Assembly (NCBI RefSeq): GCF_001618175.1
Contig: NZ_LPXN01000093.1
Span: 1 to 49,215 of the forward strand
DNA length: 49,215 nucleotides
Origin: Oceanibaculum pacificum
GTDB taxonomy: Bacteria; Pseudomonadota; Alphaproteobacteria; Oceanibaculales; Oceanibaculaceae
Direction: 5' to 3'
Below, in pieces: positions 1-7,441 of this stretch (positions within the stretch are counted from its first letter, which is position 1; each line of letters opens with the position of its first letter). The position numbers were made by a program, and so were the translations under genes. The notes under the pieces are model-generated. The model was not told where the DNA came from. It ran no database searches and saw nothing but the letters and a program-made list of their open reading frames with translations.

Positions 1-616
1 CGAACGGGTTGCCGATGGCCACCACCCAGTCGCCGACGCGCGCGGCGTCGCTGTTGCCCCAGGGCACGGCATGCAGCTTGTAGTCGCCTGGCTTGATGCG
101 CAGCAGCGCCATGTCGGTCTTCGGGTCGCGGCCGACCAGCTCGGCCTCGAACTCACGGTCGTCATGGAAGCGCACCGTGATCTTGTCGGCGTCGGCGATG
201 ACATGGTTGTTGGTGACGATCAGGCCGGCCGCGTCGATCACGAAGCCGGATCCCAGCGAGGTGGCGCGGCGCGACTGGTTGGGCTGATTGCGCTCGAAGA
301 AATCCTTAAAGAATTCCTCGAACGGCGAGCCGGGCGGGAATTGCGGCATCTCCGGCACTTCCTGGCTCGGCTGCACGCTCTGGGTGGTCGAGATATTGAC
401 CACCGCCGGCAGCAGCTTCTCCGCCAGGTCGGCGAAGCTTTCCGGCGCGGTGCGGGCCGCCGCCGGCAAGACAGGCACGCTCAGCAGCGCGACCAGCAGG
501 GCAGCGGCCAGGCGGCGCGCGCCCAGGCCGAACCGGGGAGCGCTAAATCGGGGAGCGCCGAAACGGGGAGCGCCGAACCGGGGAGCGTCGGATGGGGGAG
601 CGAGACGATTGCTCAT
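1..616 (-). CDS. htrA: HtrA/DegP-family periplasmic serine protease, 5' part only
   Basis: Trypsin-like periplasmic protease and chaperone for misfolded envelope proteins. Only the first 205 residues are in the window. Residues 31-54 form a basic then hydrophobic signal segment ending in Ala residues. The catalytic His is in TNNHVI (His138) and the catalytic Asp in KTDMALL (Asp168). The Ser and the PDZ domains lie beyond the left edge. The ATG at 616 is the only start that precedes the signal sequence, with GAGAGAAG upstream as a weak ribosome site. The n-region before the signal peptide is unusually long because five 15-bp repeats encode APRFG-like units (residues 10-30). The gene follows hflK-hflC, a common alphaproteobacterial order. 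Family assignment is firm; the full domain layout cannot be seen. Confidence 0.93.
   Translation of the reverse strand, partial: MSNRLAPPSDAPRFGAPRFGAPRFSAPRFGLGARRLAAALLVALLSVPVLPAAARTAPESFADLAEKLLPAVVNISTTQSVQPSQEVPEMPQFPPGSPFEEFFKDFFERNQPNQSRRATSLGSGFVIDAAGLIVTNNHVIADADKITVRFHDDREFEAELVGRDPKTDMALLRIKPGDYKLHAVPWGNSDAARVGDWVVAIGNPF
528..602. repeat. Tandem repeat, five 15-bp units, inside htrA
   Basis: Five consecutive 15-bp units (528-542, 543-557, 558-572, 573-587, 588-602) each end in GGGGAGCG on the plus strand, or carry one mismatch. On the coding strand each unit gives five residues, mostly GAPRF or SAPRF. The unit is a multiple of three, so gain or loss of copies would change protein length without a frameshift. 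Confidence 0.9.
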
Positions 617-736
617 AGGGTGCTTCTCTCGTCTTTCTTCCTGTGTGGGGCCATGTTCCAAATGGGGCGTTTCTCGCCACATCCAAGCCGGGCAGACATC
701 TAGAATGCCATTTGGCGACGCGATTGGCGATGGGTT

Positions 737-768
737 GACGCTTCCTGTCGCCTCCGAAAGGAAGCGTC
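737..768. promoter_or_regulatory. Inverted repeat upstream of htrA
   Basis: The arms GACGCTTCC (737-745) and GGAAGCGTC (760-768) are perfectly complementary across a 14-nt spacer. They lie 121 bp or more upstream of the htrA start, in the 307-bp gap between hflC and htrA. No T-run follows, so it is unlikely to be a terminator. It may be an operator or a 5'-UTR stem. Apart from this and the hflC terminator I see nothing else in the gap. Confidence 0.4.
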
Positions 769-862
769 GATATATGGTGAAATTAAGATGGGCTGCGCCC
801 CCGCCCTTGCTTGCCTCGCGCCGGTGCGGGACGGCGCTGTGTCTTGCGTCTGGCCGGGCATG

Positions 863-898
863 AAAAAGGGCGGCGGTTGATGCACCGCCGCCCCTTTT
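863..898 (-). terminator. Rho-independent terminator after hflC
   Basis: A ten-pair stem (GGGCGGCGGT at 868-877 with ACCGCCGCCC at 884-893) with a six-base loop is followed on the minus strand by five T. It lies 26 bp beyond the hflC stop. It separates hflKC from htrA, so htrA probably has its own promoter. Confidence 0.85.
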
Positions 899-923
899 GT
901 GGAAGGTCGAAACGCAGGCTCGA

Positions 924-1826
924 TCAGCGCGCCGCCGGCATGCCGCCCTGCCCGCTGGCCCCGCCCCGGATATCGTTGAAGAAGCGGAAGAAATCGCTGT
1001 TCGGGGAAAGCACCATGGTGGTGCCGTCCTTACCCAGCGCCTCGCGGTACGCCTCCATCGAGCGGTAGAAGGCGAAGAACTCCCGGTCGCGGCCGAAGGC
1101 CTCGGCGTAGATATTGATCGCCTCCGCATCGCCTTCGCCTCGGAGAATCTGCGCCTCGCGTTCGGCATTGGCGACGATGACGATGCGCTGGCGGTCGGCA
1201 TCGGCGCGGATCTGCTGGCCCAGCTCGAAGCCCTCGGCGCGCGCCTCCTTGGCCTCGCGCTCGCGTTCGGAGCGCATGCGGTTGTAGATCGCCTGGCTGG
1301 TCTGCTCCGGATAATCGGCGCGGCGCACCCGGACATCGACGATGCGCATGCCCAGCCGTTCGACCGACTGGTTCACCTCGGCCGTCATCTGGCTGATGAT
1401 CGCCTGCCGCTTCTCGGACAGGATGTCGGCCAGCGTGGCGTTGCCGAGCGCGCGGCGCAGCGAGGAGTTGACGATCGCCGTCAAACGCTGCCGGGCGCCG
1501 AACTCATTGCCGACCGACTGGTAGAATTGCAGCGGATCGGTGATACGGAAGCGGGCATAGGAATCGACGTCCAGGCGCTTCTGATCGACCAGGATGACCT
1601 GCTGGCGCGGCGGATCGAGATCCAGCACCCGCAATTCGAAATATTCCACATTCTGGATAAAGGGAATCTTCACATGCAGGCCGGGTTCCTTCACCACGCG
1701 CTTCGGCTCGCCCAGCTGCAGCACGAGGGCCTGCTGGGTCTGCTCGACCACGAAGAGCGCGCTGGTGGCGACCACGCCGATCAGGATGACGAGGCCGCCC
1801 AGGATCGCGAGAAAACGTTGTGACAT
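924..1826 (-). CDS. hflC: HflC, membrane protease modulator
   Basis: Band-7/SPFH protein that forms a large inner-membrane complex with HflK around FtsH and modulates its proteolysis. The 300-residue product has one N-terminal membrane anchor (about residues 7-26), then the SPFH domain starting near VVEQTQQALVLQLGEP, then an alanine/arginine/glutamate-rich helical segment (about 190-230). Length is close to the usual HflC size. It starts 12 bp after the hflK stop, so the two are co-transcribed. A strong terminator follows. Confidence 0.96.
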   Translation of the reverse strand: MSQRFLAILGGLVILIGVVATSALFVVEQTQQALVLQLGEPKRVVKEPGLHVKIPFIQNVEYFELRVLDLDPPRQQVILVDQKRLDVDSYARFRITDPLQFYQSVGNEFGARQRLTAIVNSSLRRALGNATLADILSEKRQAIISQMTAEVNQSVERLGMRIVDVRVRRADYPEQTSQAIYNRMRSEREREAKEARAEGFELGQQIRADADRQRIVIVANAEREAQILRGEGDAEAINIYAEAFGRDREFFAFYRSMEAYREALGKDGTTMVLSPNSDFFRFFNDIRGGASGQGGMPAAR

Positions 1827-1838
1827 GTCGCGTCCCCC

Positions 1839-2996
1839 TTACTGCGCCGGCTGCGCGGGACGCGGCTGCGTCCGGCGCTGGAGTTCGGGCAGCGGCAGAT
1901 AGGGTACGACCCCGCTGGCCCCGTCCTTATCGTCGACGATCACCTTGTTCACGTTGCCCAGCACTTCCTGCATGGTCTCGATATAGATGCGCTGCGTGGT
2001 CACGTCCTGCGACTTGGCGTAGGCCTCGTAAACCGACAGGAAGCGCTGCGCATCACCCTGGGAGCGGTTCACCACCTCTTCCCGGTAGGCGCGGGCCTCC
2101 TGGATCAGCCGTTCGGCATCACCACGGGCGCGCGGCACGATGTCGTTGCGGTAGGCCTCGGCCTCGTTGCGCACGCGCTCCTTGTCGGCGCGGGCGCGCT
2201 GCACCTCGTTGAAGGCGTCGATGACCGAATTCGGCGGATCGACCGCCAGCAGCTGAATCTGCCGCACTTCGACGCCGGCCTGGTATTCGTCCAGCAGGGC
2301 CTGGGTACGTTCGGTGGCGCGCACTTCGATGAACTGACGGCCTTCGGTCAGCGCCACCTGGATCGGCGTCTGGCCGATGATCTCGCGCATCACGCTTTCC
2401 GCCGACGCCTTAACGGTGAGGTCCGGGTTGCGCAGATTGAACAGGAATTGACCCGCATCCTTGATGCGCCAGAACACGACGAAATCGATATCGACGATAT
2501 TCTCGTCGCCGGTCAGCATCAGGCTTTCTTCGGCGTCGTCGCGCACCGTGCCGGTACGCCCGGAACTGTCGCCGGCGGACCGGAAGCCCACCTCGATGCG
2601 GTTTTCACGGGTGACGTTGGGCGTCATCACGCTCTCGATCGGGCTGGGAAGATGGTAATTCAGGCCCGGACCGGTGGTGCGCACCCACTCGCCAAAGCGC
2701 AGAACCACGCCCTGCTCGTCCGGCTGCACGCGATAGAAGCCGCTGGCCGCCCAGACCGCGATGGCGACGAGAATGATAAGCACGATGCCGCGGGCGTTGC
2801 CGAAACCGCCCGGCATCATCGTCTTGAAGCGCTCCTGGCTTTTCTTCAGCAGCTCCTCGATGTTCGGCGGCTGAGGACCACCGCCGCCTCCGCCACCGCC
2901 GCTGCCGCCGGAACCGCCCGGCCTGCCCCAGGGGCTACCGCCGCCTCCGCCGCCGCCTCCCCAGGGGCCGCCGCCCTGATTATTATTCCAAGGCAT
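1839..2996 (-). CDS. hflK: HflK, membrane protease modulator
   Basis: SPFH-family partner of HflC in the FtsH-associated HflKC complex. The first 45 residues are a cytoplasmic glycine/proline-rich tail (long G runs broken by SPWGRPGG), typical of HflK. A single transmembrane helix lies at about residues 69-86 (IVLIILVAIAVWAASGFY), followed by the SPFH domain and a long coiled helix. 385 residues is normal for the family. The start is the ATG before PWNNN. The gene is preceded by about 200 bp of non-coding DNA after the SulP gene and may have its own promoter. Confidence 0.96.
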   Translation of the reverse strand: MPWNNNQGGGPWGGGGGGGGSPWGRPGGSGGSGGGGGGGGPQPPNIEELLKKSQERFKTMMPGGFGNARGIVLIILVAIAVWAASGFYRVQPDEQGVVLRFGEWVRTTGPGLNYHLPSPIESVMTPNVTRENRIEVGFRSAGDSSGRTGTVRDDAEESLMLTGDENIVDIDFVVFWRIKDAGQFLFNLRNPDLTVKASAESVMREIIGQTPIQVALTEGRQFIEVRATERTQALLDEYQAGVEVRQIQLLAVDPPNSVIDAFNEVQRARADKERVRNEAEAYRNDIVPRARGDAERLIQEARAYREEVVNRSQGDAQRFLSVYEAYAKSQDVTTQRIYIETMQEVLGNVNKVIVDDKDGASGVVPYLPLPELQRRTQPRPAQPAQ

Positions 2997-3149
2997 CCCT
3001 GTTTCCCTGCCTGTCGTTGAGCTGATGTTCCCCGGCCGTCATGCATACGCGATCCTGCGGCCGGTTTCTAGGAAGACCGGCCGCTTCCGCGGCACAAAAC
3101 GGCGCCCCCGCCGGCGCATGCCGGTCGGACCTTCCCGATATTGGCCGCG

Positions 3150-3170
3150 ATCTCATGTTTTCAATGAGAT
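3150..3170. promoter_or_regulatory. Inverted repeat between sulP and hflK
   Basis: ATCTCAT (3150-3156) and ATGAGAT (3164-3170) are perfectly complementary with a 7-nt spacer. The element sits in the 201-bp gap (2997-3197) upstream of hflK and just after the SulP stop. It has no U-tract. It could be an operator for an hflK promoter. This is a sequence observation only. Confidence 0.35.
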
Positions 3171-3197
3171 TCGCTCTACCGCCGCGCCCGTTATGGC

Positions 3198-4898
3198 CTA
3201 ACTGTCGATCAGCGCCCGGGCCCGGCTCAGCGCAGCGGGATAATCCTCGGCGAGCACGATCCCGGACCGCTCGCCGGTGACGCCCATCCGGGACAGTATT
3301 TTTGCCGGCTGGCGCTGCAATCCGGACAGGATGACGATGGTGCCCTGGCGGCGGCAGCGCTCCAGGAAAATCGACAGCGCCTCGACGCCGCTGGAATCGA
3401 TCATCGGCACGTGGCGCAGCCGCAGAATAAAGACCGCCGGCACCACGCCGATCCGGTCCAGCACATCGGTCAGTCGCGCGGTCGCGCCGAAGAAAAGCGG
3501 GCCGCGTATCTGAAACACCTCCACGCTGGCCGGCAGCTCTTCGCGCGCATTATCGTCGGCCGGCAAAGTCTCCTCGTCCTGCTCCGGCTCGGCCAAGTCG
3601 CTGCGAATCTCCACCGCGTCCGCCATGCGCACCATGAACAACAGCGCCGCCAGCACGATGCCGAGCTGGATCGCCACCGTCAGATCGACCAGCACCGTAA
3701 GCCCGAAGGTCAGCAGCAGCACCGCCCGGTCGCCGCGCGGCGCGCGCAGCAGATGGCGGAAGCGGTGCGCCTCGCTCATGTTCCAGGCCACCACCACCAG
3801 CACGGCGGCCAGGCAGGCCAGCGGCACATATTCCATCAGCGGCGCCAGCAACAGCATGAAGGCCAGCAGAAAGACGGCATGCAGCATGCCCGCCACCGGC
3901 GTGCGCGCGCCGGCACGCACATTGGTCGCGGTGCGGGCGATGGCCCCGGTCGCCGGAATGCCGCCGAACAGCGCCGAGCCGAGATTGGCGACACCCTGGG
4001 CCACCAGCTCGCAGTTGGAACGATGGCGGCGGCCGGTCATGCCGTCGGCCACCATCGCCGACAGCAGGGATTCGATGCCGGCGAGCAGCGCGATGGTGAA
4101 GGCGTCCGGCAGCAGCAGGCGGACGCGCTCCAGCGATATCTCCGGCAGCGTCGGGCTGGGCAGCGTGGCGGGAATCTCGCCAAACCGGCTGCCGATGGTC
4201 TCCACCGGCAAGCCGAGCGCCACCACGACCAGCGTGCCGACCAACACGCCGATCAGGAAGGCCGGGAGCTTCGGCCGCCAGCGCCGCAACGCCAGGATAA
4301 TCCCCAGCGTGCCCGCCGCCATGCCGATGGCGGCCGGGTTGGCGCTGCCCAGATGGCTCAGATAAGTCTGCCATTGATGCAGGAAATCGGCCGGCAGCTG
4401 GTCGATCCGCAGCCCCAGCAGATCCTTCACCTGGCTGGAGAAGATGATGACCGCGATGCCCGCCGTGAACCCGGTCACCACCGGCTGCGGCACATATTTG
4501 ATGTAGGTGCCCAGGCGGAACAGACCGAACAGCAGCAGCATCGCGCCGGCCATCAGCGTCGCCAGCACCAGCCCGTCATAGCCGTGCCGCTCGATCACGG
4601 TGAAGACGACGACGACGAAGGCCCCGGTCGGCCCGCCGATCTGGAACCGGCTGCCGCCCAGGGCGGAGATCAGGAAGCCGGCCACGATGGCGGTATAGAG
4701 GCCGCGCTCAGGCGTGGTGCCGCTGGCGATCGCCAGGGCCATGGCCAGCGGCAAGGCCACGATGGCGACTGTCAGTCCGGCAATGGCATCATGCCGGAAA
4801 TCATCCCACCGGTAGCCTTCCCGCAAGCTGGTCACCAGCTTGGGGATGTATAAATTCCAATGCCGGCCTGCCGCGTGGCCGGGGCCTGACTGCGCCAT
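3198..4898 (-). CDS. SulP-family anion transporter with C-terminal STAS domain
   Basis: Inner-membrane SLC26/SulP transporter, probably for sulfate, bicarbonate or another anion. The 566 residues start with a short cytoplasmic segment. Ten or more hydrophobic helices follow from about residue 37, including the conserved opening DAIAGLTVAIVALPLAMA and the GGSRFQIGGPTGAF stretch. A STAS domain begins near residue 455 and includes MIDSSG. It starts 23 bp beyond the folA stop, so it probably sits at the end of the thyA operon. Its position between folA and hflK is unusual for this neighbourhood. The substrate cannot be told from sequence. Confidence 0.93.
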   Translation of the reverse strand: MAQSGPGHAAGRHWNLYIPKLVTSLREGYRWDDFRHDAIAGLTVAIVALPLAMALAIASGTTPERGLYTAIVAGFLISALGGSRFQIGGPTGAFVVVVFTVIERHGYDGLVLATLMAGAMLLLFGLFRLGTYIKYVPQPVVTGFTAGIAVIIFSSQVKDLLGLRIDQLPADFLHQWQTYLSHLGSANPAAIGMAAGTLGIILALRRWRPKLPAFLIGVLVGTLVVVALGLPVETIGSRFGEIPATLPSPTLPEISLERVRLLLPDAFTIALLAGIESLLSAMVADGMTGRRHRSNCELVAQGVANLGSALFGGIPATGAIARTATNVRAGARTPVAGMLHAVFLLAFMLLLAPLMEYVPLACLAAVLVVVAWNMSEAHRFRHLLRAPRGDRAVLLLTFGLTVLVDLTVAIQLGIVLAALLFMVRMADAVEIRSDLAEPEQDEETLPADDNAREELPASVEVFQIRGPLFFGATARLTDVLDRIGVVPAVFILRLRHVPMIDSSGVEALSIFLERCRRQGTIVILSGLQRQPAKILSRMGVTGERSGIVLAEDYPAALSRARALIDS

Positions 4899-4921
4899 GA
4901 CCGACGCCTTTCGGGAAACGC

Positions 4922-5431
4922 TTAAAGCCCTACGCGTTCTAGGGTTATGAAAGAGTAGGATAAACCCGAGGCGTCATCCACAACCGGTTTCGTGCGGGCT
5001 GCCTCCCGCCAGACGCGGGGCTCCAGGGCGGGAAAGAAGGCGTCGCCCTCAATGTCGGCCGCGACTTCAGTGAGATAGATGCGGTCGGTGCGGGGCAGCG
5101 CCTGCGCGTAAATCTCCGCGCCGCCGATCACCATGATCTCCTGCGCGCCGATGGCCAGCGCCTGCGTCTCCGCCGCCGCAAGCGCGGCATCGATATCGTG
5201 CGTCACCGTCACGCCCTCGGCCCGGAAGCCGCTATCGCGCGTCACCACGATGTTCGGCCGCCCCGGCAGTGGCCGGCCGATGGAGACATACGTCTTGCGC
5301 CCCATCACCACCGGCTTGCCCAGCGTGGTGCGCTTGAAGAATTTCAAATCCTCCGGCAGCCGCCACGGCAACCCGCCATCGCGTCCGATAACCCGGTTCC
5401 GGGACATGGCGACAATCGCCGAGACGATCAT
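4922..5431 (-). CDS. folA: Dihydrofolate reductase
   Basis: Reduces dihydrofolate to tetrahydrofolate with NADPH, regenerating the cofactor that ThyA oxidises. 169 residues, normal length. Conserved features include GLPWRLPEDLKFFK with the catalytic acid at Asp28, the NADPH-binding VMGRKTYVSIGRPLPGR, and MVIGGAEIY. The ATG lies only 6 bp after the brnA stop and has no strong ribosome site of its own; the nearest AAGG is inside the last brnA codons. Its translation is therefore probably coupled to the antitoxin gene upstream. Confidence 0.97.
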   Translation of the reverse strand: MIVSAIVAMSRNRVIGRDGGLPWRLPEDLKFFKRTTLGKPVVMGRKTYVSIGRPLPGRPNIVVTRDSGFRAEGVTVTHDIDAALAAAETQALAIGAQEIMVIGGAEIYAQALPRTDRIYLTEVAADIEGDAFFPALEPRVWREAARTKPVVDDASGLSYSFITLERVGL

Positions 5432-5437
5432 GGGCGG

Positions 5438-5758
5438 TCAGCCGACCTTGCGGGATTTTTCGGCATCCATATAGGCCCGTAGCACCGCGTTGATCCGCGT
5501 CTGGTAGCCACGGCCCTGACTCTTGAAATAATCGACAATGTCCTGGTCCAGCCGGATCGAGATCGCCGCCTTCTCCTGCGGATAGAGCAGCCGCGCCTTG
5601 GCGAACCACTCCTCGTCCAGCAGGGGGGCTGCGTCGGGGTCTTCCGCGATGGCCTTCTCGATGTCCGCGTCGGTAAGCGCATCGACCCGTGACCAATCGG
5701 TCATATCGCCGGCCCGATCACCAAGCTTGTAGCGCTTGATTGTAGAGTCTTTCTTCAT
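5438..5758 (-). CDS. brnA: BrnA-family antitoxin
   Basis: DNA-binding antitoxin of the type II BrnTA system. It neutralises BrnT and represses the operon. 106 residues. The N-terminus MKKDSTIKRYKLGD and the TDWSRVDALTDADIEKAI segment are typical of BrnA. The C-terminal part (ISIRLDQDIVDYFKSQG onward) is the ribbon-helix-helix-like DNA-binding region. I chose the ATG at 5758 because AGGAGG lies about 11 bases upstream and the family begins with this segment. This makes a 41-bp overlap with the end of brnT. It ends 6 bp before folA. Confidence 0.93.
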   Translation of the reverse strand: MKKDSTIKRYKLGDRAGDMTDWSRVDALTDADIEKAIAEDPDAAPLLDEEWFAKARLLYPQEKAAISIRLDQDIVDYFKSQGRGYQTRINAVLRAYMDAEKSRKVG

Positions 5759-5996
5759 AATCGCTTGCCCTCCTGGCCGATATCAGCCGACGGACTTGAC
5801 CTCTTTCGGTGAAAACCACCACGACAAAAATGCCTTCCAATGGACCGATCGCTAAAAACCGGCGCTCTCCCAGGCGGCGATAGGAGGTTTCGACGATCAA
5901 AGTGAAACTTAGAAACACATCCTTTGCCGCGATAAAGTCGATGCCGTGCTTTTCGATATTCGAATAACGCTTGGCATCGTCCCATTCGAATTCCAT
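5718..5996 (-). CDS. brnT: BrnT-family ribonuclease toxin
   Basis: RelE-fold mRNA-cleaving toxin, 92 residues, standard BrnT length. The N-terminus MEFEWDDAKRYSNIEKHGIDF is the family signature. RRFLAIGPLEGIFVVVVFTERG and the basic RRLISARRAS segment match the core strands and the catalytic basic residues. The toxin gene comes first and the antitoxin second, as usual for brnTA. The pair sits between thyA and folA, where a toxin-antitoxin locus is not normally found. It begins 136 bp downstream of thyA, behind an AT-richer leader carrying inverted repeats. Confidence 0.93.
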   Translation of the reverse strand: MEFEWDDAKRYSNIEKHGIDFIAAKDVFLSFTLIVETSYRRLGERRFLAIGPLEGIFVVVVFTERGQVRRLISARRASDYEERLYNQALQAW

Positions 5997-6052
5997 CTGC
6001 GTCCTCCGATCCGTTCATGACTTGACCATGAGACGATCAAGGAGACGCAGAT
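5995..6052. promoter_or_regulatory. Nested inverted repeats at the brnTA start (candidate BrnA operator)
   Basis: The outer arms ATCTGCGTC (5995-6003) and GACGCAGAT (6044-6052) are perfect complements. The inner arms TCATG (6015-6019) and CATGA (6027-6031) are nested near the centre. The outer arm overlaps the brnT start codon. BrnA proteins are known to autoregulate their operons, so this is the likely binding region. The promoter elements are not clear. Confidence 0.5.
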
Positions 6053-6060
6053 AGAAAATA

Positions 6061-6079
6061 AGGGTGAAGCTTTTCACCC
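6061..6079 (-). terminator. Possible weak terminator after thyA
   Basis: The stem GGGTGAA (6062-6068) / TTCACCC (6073-6079) with a GCTT loop is followed on the minus strand by TTATTTTCT. It lies between the thyA stop and brnT. It is short, so it could be an attenuating stem that only partly stops transcription into brnTA-folA. Confidence 0.45.
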
Positions 6080-6132
6080 CCCTTCGAAAACAAAGATACG
6101 CATCTACTTCTGTATATACAACAGTTGCTTTT

Positions 6133-6927
<795 letters not shown>

Positions 6928-6962
6928 GGCGAAACTCTAACCCGGAGGGGCGATGCTGAGAA

Positions 6963-6984
6963 GCCCTACTATATATAGTAGGGC
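6963..6984. promoter_or_regulatory. 22-bp perfect palindrome between thyA and ssrA
   Basis: Each 11-base half is GCCCTACTATA read inward, with no mismatch and no spacer. It lies 36 bp upstream of the thyA ATG and about 70 bp upstream of the candidate ssrA -10 element. The TATATATA centre could hold a -10 element on either strand. No U-run follows in either direction, so an operator is more likely than a terminator. It is a perfect palindrome by direct reading; function is inferred. Confidence 0.55.
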
Positions 6985-7023
6985 ACATGGCACAATATCC
7001 ATTAGGCGCAAGCGTTAGCCCCT

Positions 7024-7051
7024 TTCACTCTGGCCTCCGACTACCTATTAT
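7024..7051 (+). promoter_or_regulatory. Candidate ssrA promoter
   Basis: TTCACT (7024-7029) and TATTAT (7046-7051) are separated by 16 bp and match a sigma-70 promoter moderately well. The expected start, near 7057, coincides with the first stem of the acceptor piece of tmRNA. Confidence 0.45.
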
Positions 7052-7138
7052 CTAAGGCGTCGGGCAACCGACTATGGGGATAAACCTTTCGCGGAATAAG
7101 CATTACGGACCCGGGGGCGGTACCCGGCGCCTCCACCA

Positions 7139-7168
7139 ATTCCCGATGCGTTGGCAACGCATCACCCT
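7139..7168 (+). other. Internal spacer of permuted tmRNA, removed on maturation
   Basis: This segment joins the acceptor 3' CCA to the 5' end of the coding piece. It contains an eight-pair hairpin (GATGCGTT 7145-7152 with AACGCATC 7156-7163, loop GGC). Known two-piece tmRNAs lose this segment by processing; the exact cuts here are inferred. Confidence 0.75.
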
Positions 7169-7253
7169 GGGGGCGAAACAGGATCGACGTGTGTGGTAAA
7201 GGCGTAAGTTTCTCCCGGCATGGTACCACCGTTATCGGACCAAGCTAGTAGTT

Positions 7254-7292
7254 GCGAATGACAACTCCAAGCAGGTCGCCCTCGCCGCTTAA
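7254..7292 (+). other. tmRNA proteolysis tag, ANDNSKQVALAA
   Basis: The resume codon GCG at 7254 opens a 12-codon frame ending in TAA (7290-7292). With the alanine carried by tmRNA the tag is A-ANDNSKQVALAA. The AxDN start fits the SspB-contact region and the LAA end is the standard ClpX recognition tail. The middle SKQ residues differ from the acidic EE/AE residues I expect in other alphaproteobacterial tags. Confidence 0.88.
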
Positions 7293-7441
7293 TTGCGGTT
7301 CTGGGTAACCACCCTTAAGTCCTTATCTTGCTAAGGTAAGGCGCGGTTCGGGGGGCACCGGGCAACAGAAGCCCCCCACTTCGCGGGCCACTCCGCCCTT
7401 CATCAACAGCCAGGCTTGGCACCGGACGGCGATAGCGATAC

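Larger units (their letters stand above)
7056..7385 (+). ncRNA. ssrA: Transfer-messenger RNA, circularly permuted two-piece alpha type
   Basis: Rescues stalled ribosomes and tags the nascent chain for proteolysis. The gene is permuted: the acceptor piece comes first. It has a GNRA hairpin (GTCGG-GCAA-CCGAC, 7059-7072), a T-arm stem (CCGGG 7111-7115 / CCCGG 7123-7127), the 3' acceptor strand CGCCTCC (7128-7134), A, and CCA (7136-7138). A spacer with a strong hairpin (7145-7163) follows. The coding piece starts at GGGGGCG (7169-7175), which pairs with the 3' strand and gives the G3-U70 pair that marks alanine acceptors. GAAACAGGATCGACG follows. The tag reading frame is 7254-7292, and an H-type pseudoknot (CGGT/ACCG and GGGGGGC/GCCCCCC, 7344-7377) lies downstream. 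The outer ends are approximate. Confidence 0.93.

Noticed and set aside
2846-2996. A microsatellite or recombination hotspot in the glycine-rich start of hflK
   Set aside because: The repeat is codon-level glycine bias typical of HflK tails, not an exact tandem repeat.
3411-4853. Open frame of 480 codons on the plus strand
   Set aside because: Antisense to the SulP transporter. The product is rich in His and Gln and has no family features.
6061-6132. A phage attachment site or insertion scar next to brnT
   Set aside because: The region is AT-richer and holds a short palindrome (TGTATATACA), but I found no flanking direct repeats and no integrase or transposase.
7111-7175. An alanine tRNA
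   Set aside because: The acceptor stem has the G3-U70 pair and CCA, but the 5' strand comes after the 3' strand and there is no anticodon arm. It is the permuted acceptor end of tmRNA.
7041-7229. A 62-codon minus-strand frame in the tmRNA region
   Set aside because: It lies across the structured acceptor and coding pieces of ssrA, which is read on the other strand. The encoded sequence has no protein-like features.
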